A stretch of DNA of 64,000 nt from Balneola sp. MJW-20 (GCF_040811775.1 NZ_JBFNXW010000002.1:248001-312000); one strand, 5' to 3'. Counted from the stretch's first letter, positions 16,287 through 26,111 are shown. Program-made: numbers and translations. Notes: generated by a model from the letters alone, not told the origin.

Positions 16287-17460
16287 CGAAGAAGCACTAA
16301 AAAATGATCCAAAAGCGAATTTTGGACGACCGTATAAGCAATGTACGATCAGTGTCATGGATACTATTGCAGATCCTGATATAACTTTTGATGAGAAGGG
16401 TGTTTCAAATTACTATAAGGAATTCAAGAAAGCGAAAGAGCAAAATGTTTTCAATGGTGAAAAAGGCAAACAAAAATTAGTTGACTTAGTTAATCAAATA
16501 AAATCAAAAGGAAAAAACAAAAAATACGATTGTATTACAGGGGTTAGTGGTGGCGTTGATTCGACATATGTTGCGCTAAAAGCGAAAGAATTAGGATTGC
16601 GCCCTTTGATTGTACATTTCGATAATGGCTGGAACAGCGAAACGGCCAACAAAAACATTGAGAACATTATTAAAAATACGGGATTTGATCTTTACACACT
16701 TGTAGTTGACTGGAATGAGTTCCGAGATTTACAAAGAGCCTATTTCAAAGCGAATGTCGTAGATATAGAAGCGCTAACAGACCATGCGATTATATGTACA
16801 CTTTATAAATTAGCTATTGAGCATAACATCGAATTTATTTTAAGCGGCGCCAATGTTGTCACCGAACAAATTTTGCCTAGACATTGGATCTGGGGGAAAA
16901 CGGATGGGAAAAATATTCAAGCCATACATCAAGAATATGGTGAAGTAAAATTGAAAACATTCCCCACTTATTCAGCTTTTAAATTTGAACTCTTTAAGAA
17001 AAGGAAGGGATTAAGATCAGTTCGTATCCTTGATTATATGGAGTACAATAAAAAGCAGGCAAAAAGTGAAATCCAGGAAAAACTGGGTTGGAAAGATTAT
17101 GGCGGGAAACATTTTGAATCTGTATTTACGCGTTTTTACCAAGGATATATTTTGCCAGTAAAGTTCGGAATAGATAAACGTAAAGCTCATTTGAGCACAC
17201 TCATCTTTGATGGGCAACTAACAAAAGAGTACGCATTGGAGCAATTACAGCTTCCTATTTATGATCCTGATCTCATGAGAGAAGACTACGAGTTCGTGCG
17301 CAAAAAGCTGGGATTCTCAGAGGAAGAATTTATGAATTATTTCAAGGCCCCCAGAGTAGAGCATAGTTCTTTTGAGCACGATAAAAGAAATATTTGGGAA
17401 AACTATCCCTTATTTAAAGTAGTGAAACCATTATGGAAGATTATAAAAAAGGTCAAGTAG
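16273..17460 (+). CDS. wbpG: N-acyl sugar amidotransferase, WbpG/PseA type
   Basis: This 395-aa PP-loop ATPase has SGGVDS at residues 92-97, followed by KELGLRPLIVHFDNGWN. It adenylates the carbonyl of an N-acyl sugar and replaces it with ammonia delivered by the HisH/HisF pair, giving an N-acylamidine. The N-terminal segment CTISVMDTIADPDITFDEKG carries the family's CVMDT-DP-ITFDE-G signature. The closely spaced cysteines usually seen around it (C-x2-C and C-x2-C in relatives, from memory) are mostly absent. It overlaps HisF by 14 bp and the next glycosyltransferase by 28 bp. Confidence 0.87.
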   Translation: MKSYNEEALKNDPKANFGRPYKQCTISVMDTIADPDITFDEKGVSNYYKEFKKAKEQNVFNGEKGKQKLVDLVNQIKSKGKNKKYDCITGVSGGVDSTYVALKAKELGLRPLIVHFDNGWNSETANKNIENIIKNTGFDLYTLVVDWNEFRDLQRAYFKANVVDIEALTDHAIICTLYKLAIEHNIEFILSGANVVTEQILPRHWIWGKTDGKNIQAIHQEYGEVKLKTFPTYSAFKFELFKKRKGLRSVRILDYMEYNKKQAKSEIQEKLGWKDYGGKHFESVFTRFYQGYILPVKFGIDKRKAHLSTLIFDGQLTKEYALEQLQLPIYDPDLMREDYEFVRKKLGFSEEEFMNYFKAPRVEHSSFEHDKRNIWENYPLFKVVKPLWKIIKKVK

Positions 17461-18548
17461 TTGTGATTTTATCACCGCAAGACTGGGGTCATCAATTTAT
17501 TTCAAAGCATCATTATGCTGTTGAATTTTCGAAGCAATACGATACTATTTTTGTTTCACCTACAGTAAACAAAGCTGGGAAGTTTTCATTTTCTAAAACA
17601 ATTATTGATAAAAACACCTACCATCTCTTTGTTGCTCAAATGATATTACCTTTTCCGGATTGGTTCCGTTTCAAGTTTAATAAATTTTATCGCAAAATAA
17701 ATAGAATCGTACTCAATCAATTATTAAAGATAAACTTCGATAAAGAAATAAAATTAATAATCGATTTTGGTTGTCATAAAGCAATAGACCGGTTAGATAA
17801 ATTTCAAAATGCAAAGTCTATCTATTTTCCCGTAGATGATTATTTAGATCTACCCGTTGAAACACGTTATGCCGACAAGATTTTTACAGTTTCTTCTAAA
17901 ATTCAAGAAAAATTTGAACAATCCAATATTCCGATTACCTGGATCAATCATGGTTTATCGGCTGTATTTGCAGAAAAAGCAAAAGTTAAATTAGCAGAGT
18001 TAAAGAAAGACGATGAACCGAAAGAGATTGTAAGCCACAGTATTGGATATGCTGGAAATCTCTCCATTCCATTTCTTGATAGAGTAGCTGTTTTGAAAAC
18101 AATTAACGCACTACCCGACTTTCATTTTCATTTCTTTGGTAACATTGTGAGTAACGAAGAAGAAGCAAAGAAATTTATTAACCAACTAAAAAAGATCGAT
18201 AATGTGACCCTTCATGGTCAGCTCAGTACAGAAGAATATGCCAGTCAAATTTTTCAAATGGATATGTTATGGTTATGCTATAAATCGGATGGTAAAAACT
18301 ACCATTTAGAAAATTCGCATAAAATTCTTGAATATTTAGCAACTGGCTTGCCAATCGTAAGCAGTCCAATCAAGTACTTAAAAGATGCAGGTCCTGACTT
18401 TATATACCAGTACAAAAATAAAAAACATGCTAAAATAATTAAAGATTTAAAAAGCAAAAAAGAGGATTTAGAAGTGATGATTCAAAGAATTGAGTTTTCT
18501 TTGGGATCGACATACTTAGAAAATGTAAAGATTTTATTACGTCAATGA
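17433..18548 (+). CDS. Glycosyltransferase (GT-B fold, TuaH-like)
   Basis: This 371-aa protein has a GT-B layout: an acceptor half beginning VVVILSPQDWGHQFISKHH and a donor half with IGYAGNLSIPFLDRVAVL, HFFGNI, and YLATGLPIVSSPIKYLKDAG near the end. YFPVDDYLDL near 130 is typical of this subgroup. The start at 17433 overlaps the amidotransferase by 28 bp. Substrate unknown. Being next to the amidotransferase, it is one candidate for transferring the amidinated sugar (inference). Confidence 0.78.
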   Translation: MEDYKKGQVVVILSPQDWGHQFISKHHYAVEFSKQYDTIFVSPTVNKAGKFSFSKTIIDKNTYHLFVAQMILPFPDWFRFKFNKFYRKINRIVLNQLLKINFDKEIKLIIDFGCHKAIDRLDKFQNAKSIYFPVDDYLDLPVETRYADKIFTVSSKIQEKFEQSNIPITWINHGLSAVFAEKAKVKLAELKKDDEPKEIVSHSIGYAGNLSIPFLDRVAVLKTINALPDFHFHFFGNIVSNEEEAKKFINQLKKIDNVTLHGQLSTEEYASQIFQMDMLWLCYKSDGKNYHLENSHKILEYLATGLPIVSSPIKYLKDAGPDFIYQYKNKKHAKIIKDLKSKKEDLEVMIQRIEFSLGSTYLENVKILLRQ

Positions 18549-18944
18549 GAATAAATTACATATCAAATATCCCTAAAAACAAATCGAGTGGAGGAGGCAG
18601 TGGTGTTAATAGTGCCGTATTTAAATATTATCAAAAAAATGCTTCACATTTTGATTATCAACATATAAATCCACCGCCCAGCAACATAGAACAATATCAG
18701 TCTCGATTTCAAAAAATGGCAGGGCTACCGCGAGATTATTATTTCTTTTCTGAAAAAAGACTCTAAAAAAAAAGGAAGAGTTTAGTTTTGATAAAAATGC
18801 TCACATTTACTTCTTCCACGGGTTTACCCATTGGATTAAAATAGAGCCAGACAAACTTTATTATCGTTTAAAGATGCGTGTTTTGCAACCTATGATGAGA
18901 TTTATAATGAGAAAACATATTTTAAAACTGAAGATCTAGATTAA
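18545..18944 (+). pseudogene. Frameshifted, truncated glycosyltransferase
   Basis: An ATG overlapping the upstream stop opens 73 codons (MRINYISNIPKNKSSGGGSG...) that end at TAA just before a run of nine A. Continuing in another frame gives KKEEFSFDKNAHIYFFHGFT. After a second shift near 18870 comes FKDACFATYDEIYNEKTYF, ending at TAA 18942. These pieces together look like the N-terminal half of one glycosyltransferase; the donor-binding half is missing. The first frameshift sits in a homopolymer, so phase variation is conceivable, but the second shift and the missing C terminus argue for decay. Confidence 0.7.
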
Positions 18945-18959
18945 TAGTAAGTCACCAGA

Positions 18960-19724
18960 ATGAACATAATTAAAATATCCATCTACTTCATAAAATCACT
19001 AATACGTTTTTTTGGAAAAGGACTAACAAATTTATTCAAATTACTAACCATTGATATAGGCAACAAGGTTAATCTCAGGTTACCTTTAAATATTAGAGGC
19101 AACGGAAAAATTAAAATTGGTGATAACTCAGTCATTCACGAACGAGTATTCTTGAATTGTGAGGGATCAATAGTTTTAGGTAATGAAAATGTTTTAGAAA
19201 AAAAAAGCACGTTCCTGGTAAGAACTAAGGGAAAACTTGTTACTGGTGAACGGTGTGGGTTTGGAAAAAACCTCATGCTCCGGATTGACCACGGAGAATG
19301 GAGCTTTGGAAATAATGTTTCTATTTCCCCCAATTGTATGATCTTTGCCCGTGAAAAAAACTGTGAGGGCAAATTAACTATCGGATCTGGAGTGAGCATA
19401 AGTGACTATTGCACGTTAGACGTGTGTGATGACATTGAGATCGGAAATGACGTCGCTCTTGGCCATAATGTTACAATCTTCACGCATAATCACGATTATT
19501 CTAATCACGATCTACCAGCCTGGAAGGGAGGATTGAATCTAGCTTCTGTAAAAATTGGTGATAATTCCTGGATAGGTGCTAGCGTGACAATAATGCCTGG
19601 TGTTAATATAGGAGAACGCGCCATTATTGGTTCTGGAGCCGTTGTGACGAAAGATGTGGAACCCTTTTCCATTTATGGTGGTATCCCGGCCAAAAAAATA
19701 AAAAGCACTCAGCCCCATGACTAA
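18960..19724 (+). CDS. Hexapeptide-repeat acyltransferase (left-handed beta helix)
   Basis: This 254-aa protein has many hexapeptide turns ([56 protein letters not shown]) and the catalytic-type histidine region [10 protein letters not shown] near residue 178. The C-terminal [11 protein letters not shown] is the usual coenzyme-A-binding end of xenobiotic/sugar O-acetyltransferases. It probably O- or N-acetylates a residue of the glycan. It overlaps the next gene by 8 bp. Confidence 0.85.
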   Translation: MNIIKISIYFIKSLIRFFGKGLTNLFKLLTIDIGNKVNLRLPLNIRGNGKIKIGDNSVIHERVFLNCEGSIVLGNENVLEKKSTFLVRTKGKLVTGERCGFGKNLMLRIDHGEWSFGNNVSISPNCMIFAREKNCEGKLTIGSGVSISDYCTLDVCDDIEIGNDVALGHNVTIFTHNHDYSNHDLPAWKGGLNLASVKIGDNSWIGASVTIMPGVNIGERAIIGSGAVVTKDVEPFSIYGGIPAKKIKSTQPHD

Positions 19725-20769
19725 AGTAGCCATTATTAGCCCAAGTGGTAAGTTTTATGGAAGCGAGCAAACGTTAAATGAGTTTCTTAAAAAGACTTCA
19801 TATAAATTCGATGTATACATTAAAAAAGAACCGAATGGTTTTTTATCCAGGCTGATTGGAAAATCGAAGCACAATATATATGGTTATTCCAATCCATTTC
19901 TGTTGTACCTAAAGTTGATCTATAAATTAACTTTTAAATATGACAGCGTTTATATTAACGAAGCTGCTCACATTAGATACATTAAATTAATCGCCCGTAT
20001 TTTCAGAAAGAAAAACTTTATAGTTCATGTTAGGTTAACGGAAGATACAGTACGAGATAGAATCCAGGGAATTAGCTCGAATGTGAAGCTGATCTGTGTT
20101 TCGAGTTTTATTCAGCAATTAGTTAAAGCTTCAATATCCAAAAATACTGAAATACTAAGCTCACCTTTCAGAGCCGAAAATAAAAGAGCCAATTGGCAGA
20201 ATAATCTGAAAAGTAAAGAAAAACTAAATATTGGAATAATTGGGAGAGTAACAACCTCCAAGGGAATACAGCACTGTATCTCATTCATAAAGTATCTGGA
20301 AGAGAACAATCAATCTTTCGTGCTCCATTTTTTTGGCGATGTGGATCAAAGTGACGATACCGTTAAAATGTTAATGCAACTTCGTAAAGAAATAAAAGTT
20401 GTTGAATTAAAGTTTCATGGTTTTGTAAATGATAAGAAGATCATGTTTGAAAAGTCAGATATCATTGTTCATTTCAATGAACAGGAACCATTAGGAGTTA
20501 TTTTCTTCGAAGCACTAAATAATAAAGTCCCTTTTTTAGGATTTAAAGGAGGAGGTATTGGAGAAATTGCAGAAAATCTAAAGCTTGACAATTTTATTAG
20601 AAAAGAAAAAGGCTGGGAACAAGAAATGCTTACCCAAATCAAATCAATTGACATTGAAAAATATGAGGAGGCATATAAAAATATGTTAAAGCAATATTCA
20701 CCGAAATCATATACTAAAAAATTAGAGAGAGTATTGATTGATCAGAAAGCTATTCGTTCTAATGACTAA
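19717..20769 (+). CDS. Glycosyltransferase family 4-like
   Basis: This 350-aa GT-B protein begins [20 protein letters not shown]. Its donor half has [16 protein letters not shown] near 172 and [20 protein letters not shown], an E-x7-E element, near 250. An 8-bp overlap joins it to the acyltransferase. Donor and acceptor are unknown. Confidence 0.84.
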   Translation: MTKVAIISPSGKFYGSEQTLNEFLKKTSYKFDVYIKKEPNGFLSRLIGKSKHNIYGYSNPFLLYLKLIYKLTFKYDSVYINEAAHIRYIKLIARIFRKKNFIVHVRLTEDTVRDRIQGISSNVKLICVSSFIQQLVKASISKNTEILSSPFRAENKRANWQNNLKSKEKLNIGIIGRVTTSKGIQHCISFIKYLEENNQSFVLHFFGDVDQSDDTVKMLMQLRKEIKVVELKFHGFVNDKKIMFEKSDIIVHFNEQEPLGVIFFEALNNKVPFLGFKGGGIGEIAENLKLDNFIRKEKGWEQEMLTQIKSIDIEKYEEAYKNMLKQYSPKSYTKKLERVLIDQKAIRSND

Positions 20770-21871
20770 CATTGCTATAATTCATACATTACCATTGGAG
20801 TTTTACCCACCTGTCACAAATTTTATCGACTTTCTATCAAAACAAGACGATATTGAACTTTCTGTTTTCTCTACTGGAAATGATAAGAATAGGCAAATCT
20901 ATAAAAATGATAGTATCAAAATTTATAGGTTCAATAATTTAGGTAAGTCTATATTAAGTAAGGGAATTAGTTCTGTGCTGAATAGCTTTAAAATACTCTT
21001 TATCCTACTACGTAAAAAACCTAATATACTTATTTACTATGAAACTTTTAGTGCAGGAAGAGTAATATTGCCATGCATTTTTTTTAGGAAAAAGAAGCTT
21101 ATAGTTATAAATCATGAATATTTTTCAAATGAATGGTACCAAACTACTGCCTCAAAGTCCATCAGGTTCTATCATAAAATAGAACAAAATTATTTATTTA
21201 AGAAAGCCAATAAGATCTCACAGACAAATGCTGATCGTCGTAAATTATTTCTGGAGGATAATGTGGGGCTCGACGGAAATAAAATGATTCTATTACCAAA
21301 CTATCCATCAAAAAATTGGAGAGGTAAACAGATTGAGCTTAATTCCGTCGATATTTTAAAAACGGTTTATGTAGGTACTCTATCTCTAGATTACTCCTAT
21401 GTAAGAGAGTATTGTAACTGGGTAATAAACAAAAAAGGAAAAGTTCTTTTTGACATTTATTCTTATAACCTTGATGACAAGACAAAATCTTACGTCAAAG
21501 GGCTAAATAGTCCTTACATTAGAATTTTTGATAAGGGTATAGAATACCGTAAGATTCCAGTTCAATTGGAAGGTTACCATGTTGGTTTAGTACTTTACAA
21601 GGCGATAACTAAAAACTTTCAATATAACGCCCCAAATAAAATTTTTGAATATCTGGCCTTAGATTTGGATGTATGGTGTTCAGATAAATTAATTACTGCC
21701 AGAGACTATGAACGGTTGGATTGTTACCCCAAGATGATAATGGTAGATTATGAAAAGCTGGAAGAATTTGATGTTGATAAAGCGATAAATAAAGAAGAAT
21801 TAGATTATGTTCAGTCACCGTATGTTTGTGAGCCGGTGTATAAAAAATTCCTGAAACAAATACTAAATTGA
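20762..21871 (+). CDS. Glycosyltransferase, GT-B type
   Basis: From ATG 20762 the protein is 369 aa; a TTG at 20738 would add eight residues deep inside the upstream gene and is not favoured. It opens [20 protein letters not shown]. Donor-half features are TVYVGTLSLDYSYVREYCNW near 205 and NAPNKIFEYLALDLDVWCSD near 290, resembling GT4 proteins with a weakened E-x7-E motif. It overlaps the previous gene by 8 bp and the next by 4 bp. Substrate unknown. Confidence 0.75.
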   Translation: MTNIAIIHTLPLEFYPPVTNFIDFLSKQDDIELSVFSTGNDKNRQIYKNDSIKIYRFNNLGKSILSKGISSVLNSFKILFILLRKKPNILIYYETFSAGRVILPCIFFRKKKLIVINHEYFSNEWYQTTASKSIRFYHKIEQNYLFKKANKISQTNADRRKLFLEDNVGLDGNKMILLPNYPSKNWRGKQIELNSVDILKTVYVGTLSLDYSYVREYCNWVINKKGKVLFDIYSYNLDDKTKSYVKGLNSPYIRIFDKGIEYRKIPVQLEGYHVGLVLYKAITKNFQYNAPNKIFEYLALDLDVWCSDKLITARDYERLDCYPKMIMVDYEKLEEFDVDKAINKEELDYVQSPYVCEPVYKKFLKQILN

Positions 21872-22875
21872 ATAAAGTACTTTACATCGGTCAGTATACA
21901 GAAGGAACTACAAGTAGGTTTAGAGGATCAACACTGAAGGATCTAATAAGTCCAAAACAATTTCAAGTTATAGACACGAACGTACCTTTTTTTCAAGTAA
22001 ACAGAATTTTTAGATCACTTGGATTTCGATATAAAAAAGGGCCACTCATTACCAAAATAAATCAATACGTCAGAGAGCATCTGGGAAAAACTTATGATCT
22101 TATATGGGTAGATAAAGGAGTTTTTATACATCCAGCAACAACCAAGGTTTTGAAAACCAAAACACAACGCCTAGTACACTATACTCCAGACACAGCTTTT
22201 TTGGGAAATAGGTCAAAATTATTTGAGAAGGGGATAAACCATTATGACTTTTTGATAATGACTAAGTCTTTTGAATTGAGCATGTATAAGAAATTAGTTA
22301 GTCAACCTAAAATCTATTTTCTAACTCAGGGCTTTAATCCAAAAATTCATTATCCACGACATAAGCCTAAAGAAAAAGAGAATTCTGTAATCTTTATTGG
22401 TTTAAATGAGCCTTCACGAGAATTTGTGATTAGTCAACTATTAAATTCAAATGTAAAAGTTAATTTAGCTGGTAAAGGTTGGAACAAGTTTGTACACAAT
22501 AATGACACGCCAAATTTGAACTTCCTCGGTGATAAGCTTTTTGGTGATGAATATGCCTACGCCATTTCAAAATCAGTTATTGGGCTTGGCTTGCTATCAA
22601 AAAGATTTCCAGAGTTACATACAACTCGTACTTTCGAAATTCCAGCCTGCGGAACTTGTTTATTGACAGAAGAAAACAAGGAGATAAACAATTATTTTGA
22701 AGACGATGAATGTATCAAGTTTAATTCACCACAGGAAATGTTAGATAAAGTCATTTACTATTTAAGTAACAATGATCAAGTTCAAGAGATAACTGAAAAA
22801 GGCTTCAATCGTGTAATCAAGGATCAACGAGATTATCCAAACCAATTAAAAACTTTTCTAAACAAAATATTGTGA
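21868..22875 (+). CDS. Glycosyltransferase, CgeB / Glyco_trans_1_2-like
   Basis: This 335-aa protein starts at TTG 21868 (TTGA overlap with the upstream stop): NKVLYIGQYTEGTTSRFRG. HYTPDTAFLGNRS near 110 and TRTFEIPACGTCLLTEENKE near 255 match the family in which spore-maturation-like and other glycosyltransferases fall. It is the last gene before the decayed polymerase copy. Substrate unknown. Confidence 0.78.
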   Translation: MNKVLYIGQYTEGTTSRFRGSTLKDLISPKQFQVIDTNVPFFQVNRIFRSLGFRYKKGPLITKINQYVREHLGKTYDLIWVDKGVFIHPATTKVLKTKTQRLVHYTPDTAFLGNRSKLFEKGINHYDFLIMTKSFELSMYKKLVSQPKIYFLTQGFNPKIHYPRHKPKEKENSVIFIGLNEPSREFVISQLLNSNVKVNLAGKGWNKFVHNNDTPNLNFLGDKLFGDEYAYAISKSVIGLGLLSKRFPELHTTRTFEIPACGTCLLTEENKEINNYFEDDECIKFNSPQEMLDKVIYYLSNNDQVQEITEKGFNRVIKDQRDYPNQLKTFLNKIL

Positions 22876-22904
22876 GTTTATTCTTTAAATGATCTTACTT
22901 TGTG

Positions 22905-23400
22905 GAGTACTTTAGGAATCAATCTCTTATAATGTTTATACTTACTATTTGTTAATAAGATGAGGTAAACAATCCCGATTCTAGAATTACTTTTATGGTT
23001 CTCAGTCCTGCAATGGATCTTAGGTCCATTAATCGAATAGAACACTTTGTTTATCAGTTCAAGTCTTAAATGAATGTTCCAGAGGCTCAAAAAAAAAATG
23101 GAAGTTTTAGCACCTGCTTTTGTAGTATTTGCTTTGATTCTTCTGTTTGCAGCCAAGCCGAATATATGTTTTGAGCAGTTAAATCATATCCAAATTTGAC
23201 AAATATGGTTTGATTTTATCAGAAGCGGTCAGGCAGTCCAAATTGTAGGTGATTCACTGCCAGGCAGTCAACTTTCTTTTTGTTGTTTTATCAAATTTTG
23301 AGTTTATCGGAGCAATTATTCTTTTCTTCGAAGCGGAATCATCGCCGGAGATTTTTTTGGCAAATATCATAATTTTAGTCACTCACAATAAGTATTCAAG
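22905..23400 (+). pseudogene. Decayed copy of the O-antigen polymerase gene
   Basis: Broken frames here translate into pieces that line up, in order, with the intact polymerase at 23409. IPILELLLWFSVLQWILGPL (about 22970-23030) matches LPILELMLLVAGLQWIIGPI. Further on, NFEFIGAIILFF (about 23300-23340) matches NFKYVGAIILFF. Stops and frameshifts separate them and the 3' half is absent. The copy looks like an older wzy allele displaced by, or duplicated from, its neighbour. Confidence 0.75.
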
Positions 23401-23408
23401 TATTTAAT

Positions 23409-24683
23409 ATGGAGTTTTGGACTGTTGTAGGCCTACTAACTGTAGGGATTGTGATCTTCCGATTTACAGATGAACTAGGTAAAAGTTTACCTATTCTAGA
23501 ACTAATGTTATTAGTAGCTGGTCTGCAATGGATTATTGGTCCTATAATTGAGTATGCTAATCCATCAATGAATTTAAGGTATTTTATGTACGTAGATAAA
23601 ACTACGTATATGAGCTTTGTTGTACCGGGATACATGTTGTTTGCATTTACAATTTTGCTACGTATCAAAAAAAGCAAGAAATACTATAGGAACTTAGATG
23701 ATTTACAATATTATTCTAAGATTGGTCTTTTTCTTGTCATAATAGGATTTGTATCTGATATAGCTTTAGGTTTTTTAGGGTTTTTTGGTTACATAATCGC
23801 CAATTTTAAATACGTTGGGGCTATAATTTTATTCTTTTCTCAGAATAAGAAGCTAAGAGTGCTTTTTTACCTGGTAATTATATTACTGTTATATCGTTCA
23901 ATATATTCAGGAATGTTTCATGACCTTATATTATGGTCGGTTCTCTATTATATGTTTTGGGCGTATAGATATAAACCTAGCATAAAAACCAAATTAGTTT
24001 CGTATTCAATTGCATTGTTGTTACTAATCTCTTTGCAATCTATAAAGGCAGCTTACCGTGCAGAAGTTTGGAGGGGTAATTCAAGTAATAACATAGAATT
24101 ATTTACTAGTCTGATGTACAATAACATTGTGGGGCAAGAAGATTTGGTAAATGGTGAATATGGATCTGAAAACAATAATGTACGGTTAAACCAAGGTTGG
24201 ATTATCAGTGCAATTATGACTCATATTCCTTCTAATGTTAATTATTTAGGTGGTAGTACAGTTATTACTGCGTTTGAATCTGCTTTACTTCCACGAGTTT
24301 TAGCCCCTGATAAAGTTAAGGCTGGAGGACGAAAGAATTTCAAGCGATTTACGGGATTGGAAATAGGCGAAAGTACTTCTATGGGTATTAGTATAATTGG
24401 TGAAGCATATGGTAATTTCGGGGTATATGGGGGGATCTTATTTATGGGTATTTGGGCCTGGTTAATTCTATTTGTCTGGCGGCTTTTGATAAAAAAATCA
24501 ACAAACCAAATACTGATTTATGCATTTCTTCCGCTGGTTTTTTTACAGGTAATCAAGGCAGAAACAGAGTTAGCAGTTGTACTAAATCATCTAGTAAAAA
24601 CAGGGGTTGTCGTTTTAGTATTATTGATTATTTACAAAATATTTATATCGGTCTATAAGAAGGAAACTAGAATAGCTTTTTAA
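23409..24683 (+). CDS. wzy: Wzy-type oligosaccharide repeat-unit polymerase
   Basis: This 424-aa, very hydrophobic protein has about 10-11 membrane helices and a large periplasmic loop around residues 215-320 (RAEVWRGNSSNNIEL to FKRFTGLEIGESTSMGIS), the usual Wzy topology. Sequence conservation in Wzy proteins is poor, so the call rests on topology, the locus and the presence of Wzx. It would join repeat units at the outer face of the inner membrane. The gene is solitary in its frame, with the decayed copy immediately upstream. Confidence 0.8.
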   Translation: MEFWTVVGLLTVGIVIFRFTDELGKSLPILELMLLVAGLQWIIGPIIEYANPSMNLRYFMYVDKTTYMSFVVPGYMLFAFTILLRIKKSKKYYRNLDDLQYYSKIGLFLVIIGFVSDIALGFLGFFGYIIANFKYVGAIILFFSQNKKLRVLFYLVIILLLYRSIYSGMFHDLILWSVLYYMFWAYRYKPSIKTKLVSYSIALLLLISLQSIKAAYRAEVWRGNSSNNIELFTSLMYNNIVGQEDLVNGEYGSENNNVRLNQGWIISAIMTHIPSNVNYLGGSTVITAFESALLPRVLAPDKVKAGGRKNFKRFTGLEIGESTSMGISIIGEAYGNFGVYGGILFMGIWAWLILFVWRLLIKKSTNQILIYAFLPLVFLQVIKAETELAVVLNHLVKTGVVVLVLLIIYKIFISVYKKETRIAF

Positions 24684-24757
24684 GATATTAAATAAAACAA
24701 ACATGAACGTTAGCTAGTAATCCAAAAAAAAGTATTCATTAAAACATAGGCAAAATA

Positions 24758-25966
24758 TTGAATTGTGCGATATTAGTTCCAAATTATTTTTTATCGGGAG
24801 GCGTAAAAACCGTAGCAAATTTTATCAAGGATAATTTGATAAAGAGGGGAATAAAGGTTGATGTGATATCCCTTAAAAACGGAGTTCGTGAATCATTAAG
24901 TAGAAGTATAACAAGACCGTCAAGCTGGTTCAAAGGCGTGCAAACTAATTTGGTTATGGACGGTGACACCAGAGTGTATGAATATGGTACAAACTGGAGT
25001 GAATTTGAGTTTCAGCGTTATAAACCTACTAAGGAGTTAACCAAAAAACTAAATGAATATGATATTGTTCAGGTAGTGGCTGGTACACCTGCTTGGGCTA
25101 ATTTATGTAGGGATTCAAATCCCCCAATTATTCTACAGGTAGCAACTCTTACAAATATTGAAAGAGAAGCGCTTTTGAAAACTACAGGTGGGTTAAAAGG
25201 TCTGTGGTATAAATGGATGACAAAAATTGTTACTGGTTTGGATAAGATAGGTATGGAAACGGCTGATGCCATTATGGTGGAAAACAACTGGATGCAAAAA
25301 AAGCTTTTATCATTAGGTTATGAAAGTAAGACACATTTAGCTCCTCCTGGAATAGATATTTCTATTTTTAAATCAAAGAAATCAGATCCTGGGTCTGAAA
25401 ATTTAATTGATTCGGATTATATCTTGAGTGTCGGTAGGCTGGCTGATCCCAGAAAAGACGTGCGAACTTTATTTGAAGCATATGCGAAGCTGAAGAAAAT
25501 TACATCCGATACACCTAAATTAGTGCTTGCGGGTAAAACTCTGCCTGGAGAGGGATTAATGAAGTTCGCAGAAGAATTAGGGATAACGCAAGATCTTTAC
25601 ATGTTTCAGGAGGTCAGTTTTCGTGATTTGATAAGTTTGTATCAACATGCATCTATCTTTGTGCTTTCATCAAGAGAAGAAGGACTCGGTATGGTAATCA
25701 TGGAATCTATGGCATGTGGAATCCCAGTAGTGGCAACAGACTGTGGAGGGCCGAATACCCTAATAGATGATTCGACTGATGGGTTTCTGATTAAAGTTGG
25801 TGATAGTGATGGAATGGCAAATAAAATAAAGGCTCTATTAGATCCACCTTTGAATAATGAATTTTCAGAAAAAGCTATTAAAAAGATCAAAACTGATTTT
25901 AATTCAGATATTTGTATTCAAAGGTATATTAGTGTTTACCATTGGTTGTTAAAGCCAAAGATTTAA
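24758..25966 (+). CDS. Glycosyltransferase family 4
   Basis: This 402-aa GT-B enzyme starts at TTG 24758 with the glycine-rich acceptor loop NYFLSGGVKTVANF. The donor half has ILSVGRLADPRKDVRTLFEA (about 223) and SSREEGLGMVIMESMACGIP (E-x7-E, about 305), followed by VATDCGGPNTLI. Both halves are well conserved. It is the last gene of the AT-rich block. Donor unknown. Confidence 0.9.
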   Translation: MNCAILVPNYFLSGGVKTVANFIKDNLIKRGIKVDVISLKNGVRESLSRSITRPSSWFKGVQTNLVMDGDTRVYEYGTNWSEFEFQRYKPTKELTKKLNEYDIVQVVAGTPAWANLCRDSNPPIILQVATLTNIEREALLKTTGGLKGLWYKWMTKIVTGLDKIGMETADAIMVENNWMQKKLLSLGYESKTHLAPPGIDISIFKSKKSDPGSENLIDSDYILSVGRLADPRKDVRTLFEAYAKLKKITSDTPKLVLAGKTLPGEGLMKFAEELGITQDLYMFQEVSFRDLISLYQHASIFVLSSREEGLGMVIMESMACGIPVVATDCGGPNTLIDDSTDGFLIKVGDSDGMANKIKALLDPPLNNEFSEKAIKKIKTDFNSDICIQRYISVYHWLLKPKI

Positions 25967-26111
25967 ATTTAATCTAAATGGTAGACGCTGAGTTCAATAA
26001 TTTCAGGAAACATCATTTACCCACTTTACCTGCACAGCAAGTCATTGTAATAATCCTATCCGGGTTTAAGTATGTTGGTAGCCACACACTGGATTCATTT
26101 TTTTAACAAAT

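Larger units (their letters stand above)
11300..26000. other. AT-rich glycan gene block, probable horizontal acquisition
   Basis: By eye, genes from about 11.3 to 26.0 kb have markedly more A/T and use A/T-ending codons, many TTG starts and long A-runs compared with 26.1-48 kb. The block starts at the truncated fucose-synthase gene and ends in the non-coding gap before 26112. It holds the strain-variable functions of a polysaccharide locus: flippase, polymerase, amidotransferase trio and most glycosyltransferases. The boundaries are approximate and GC was not computed. Confidence 0.7.
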
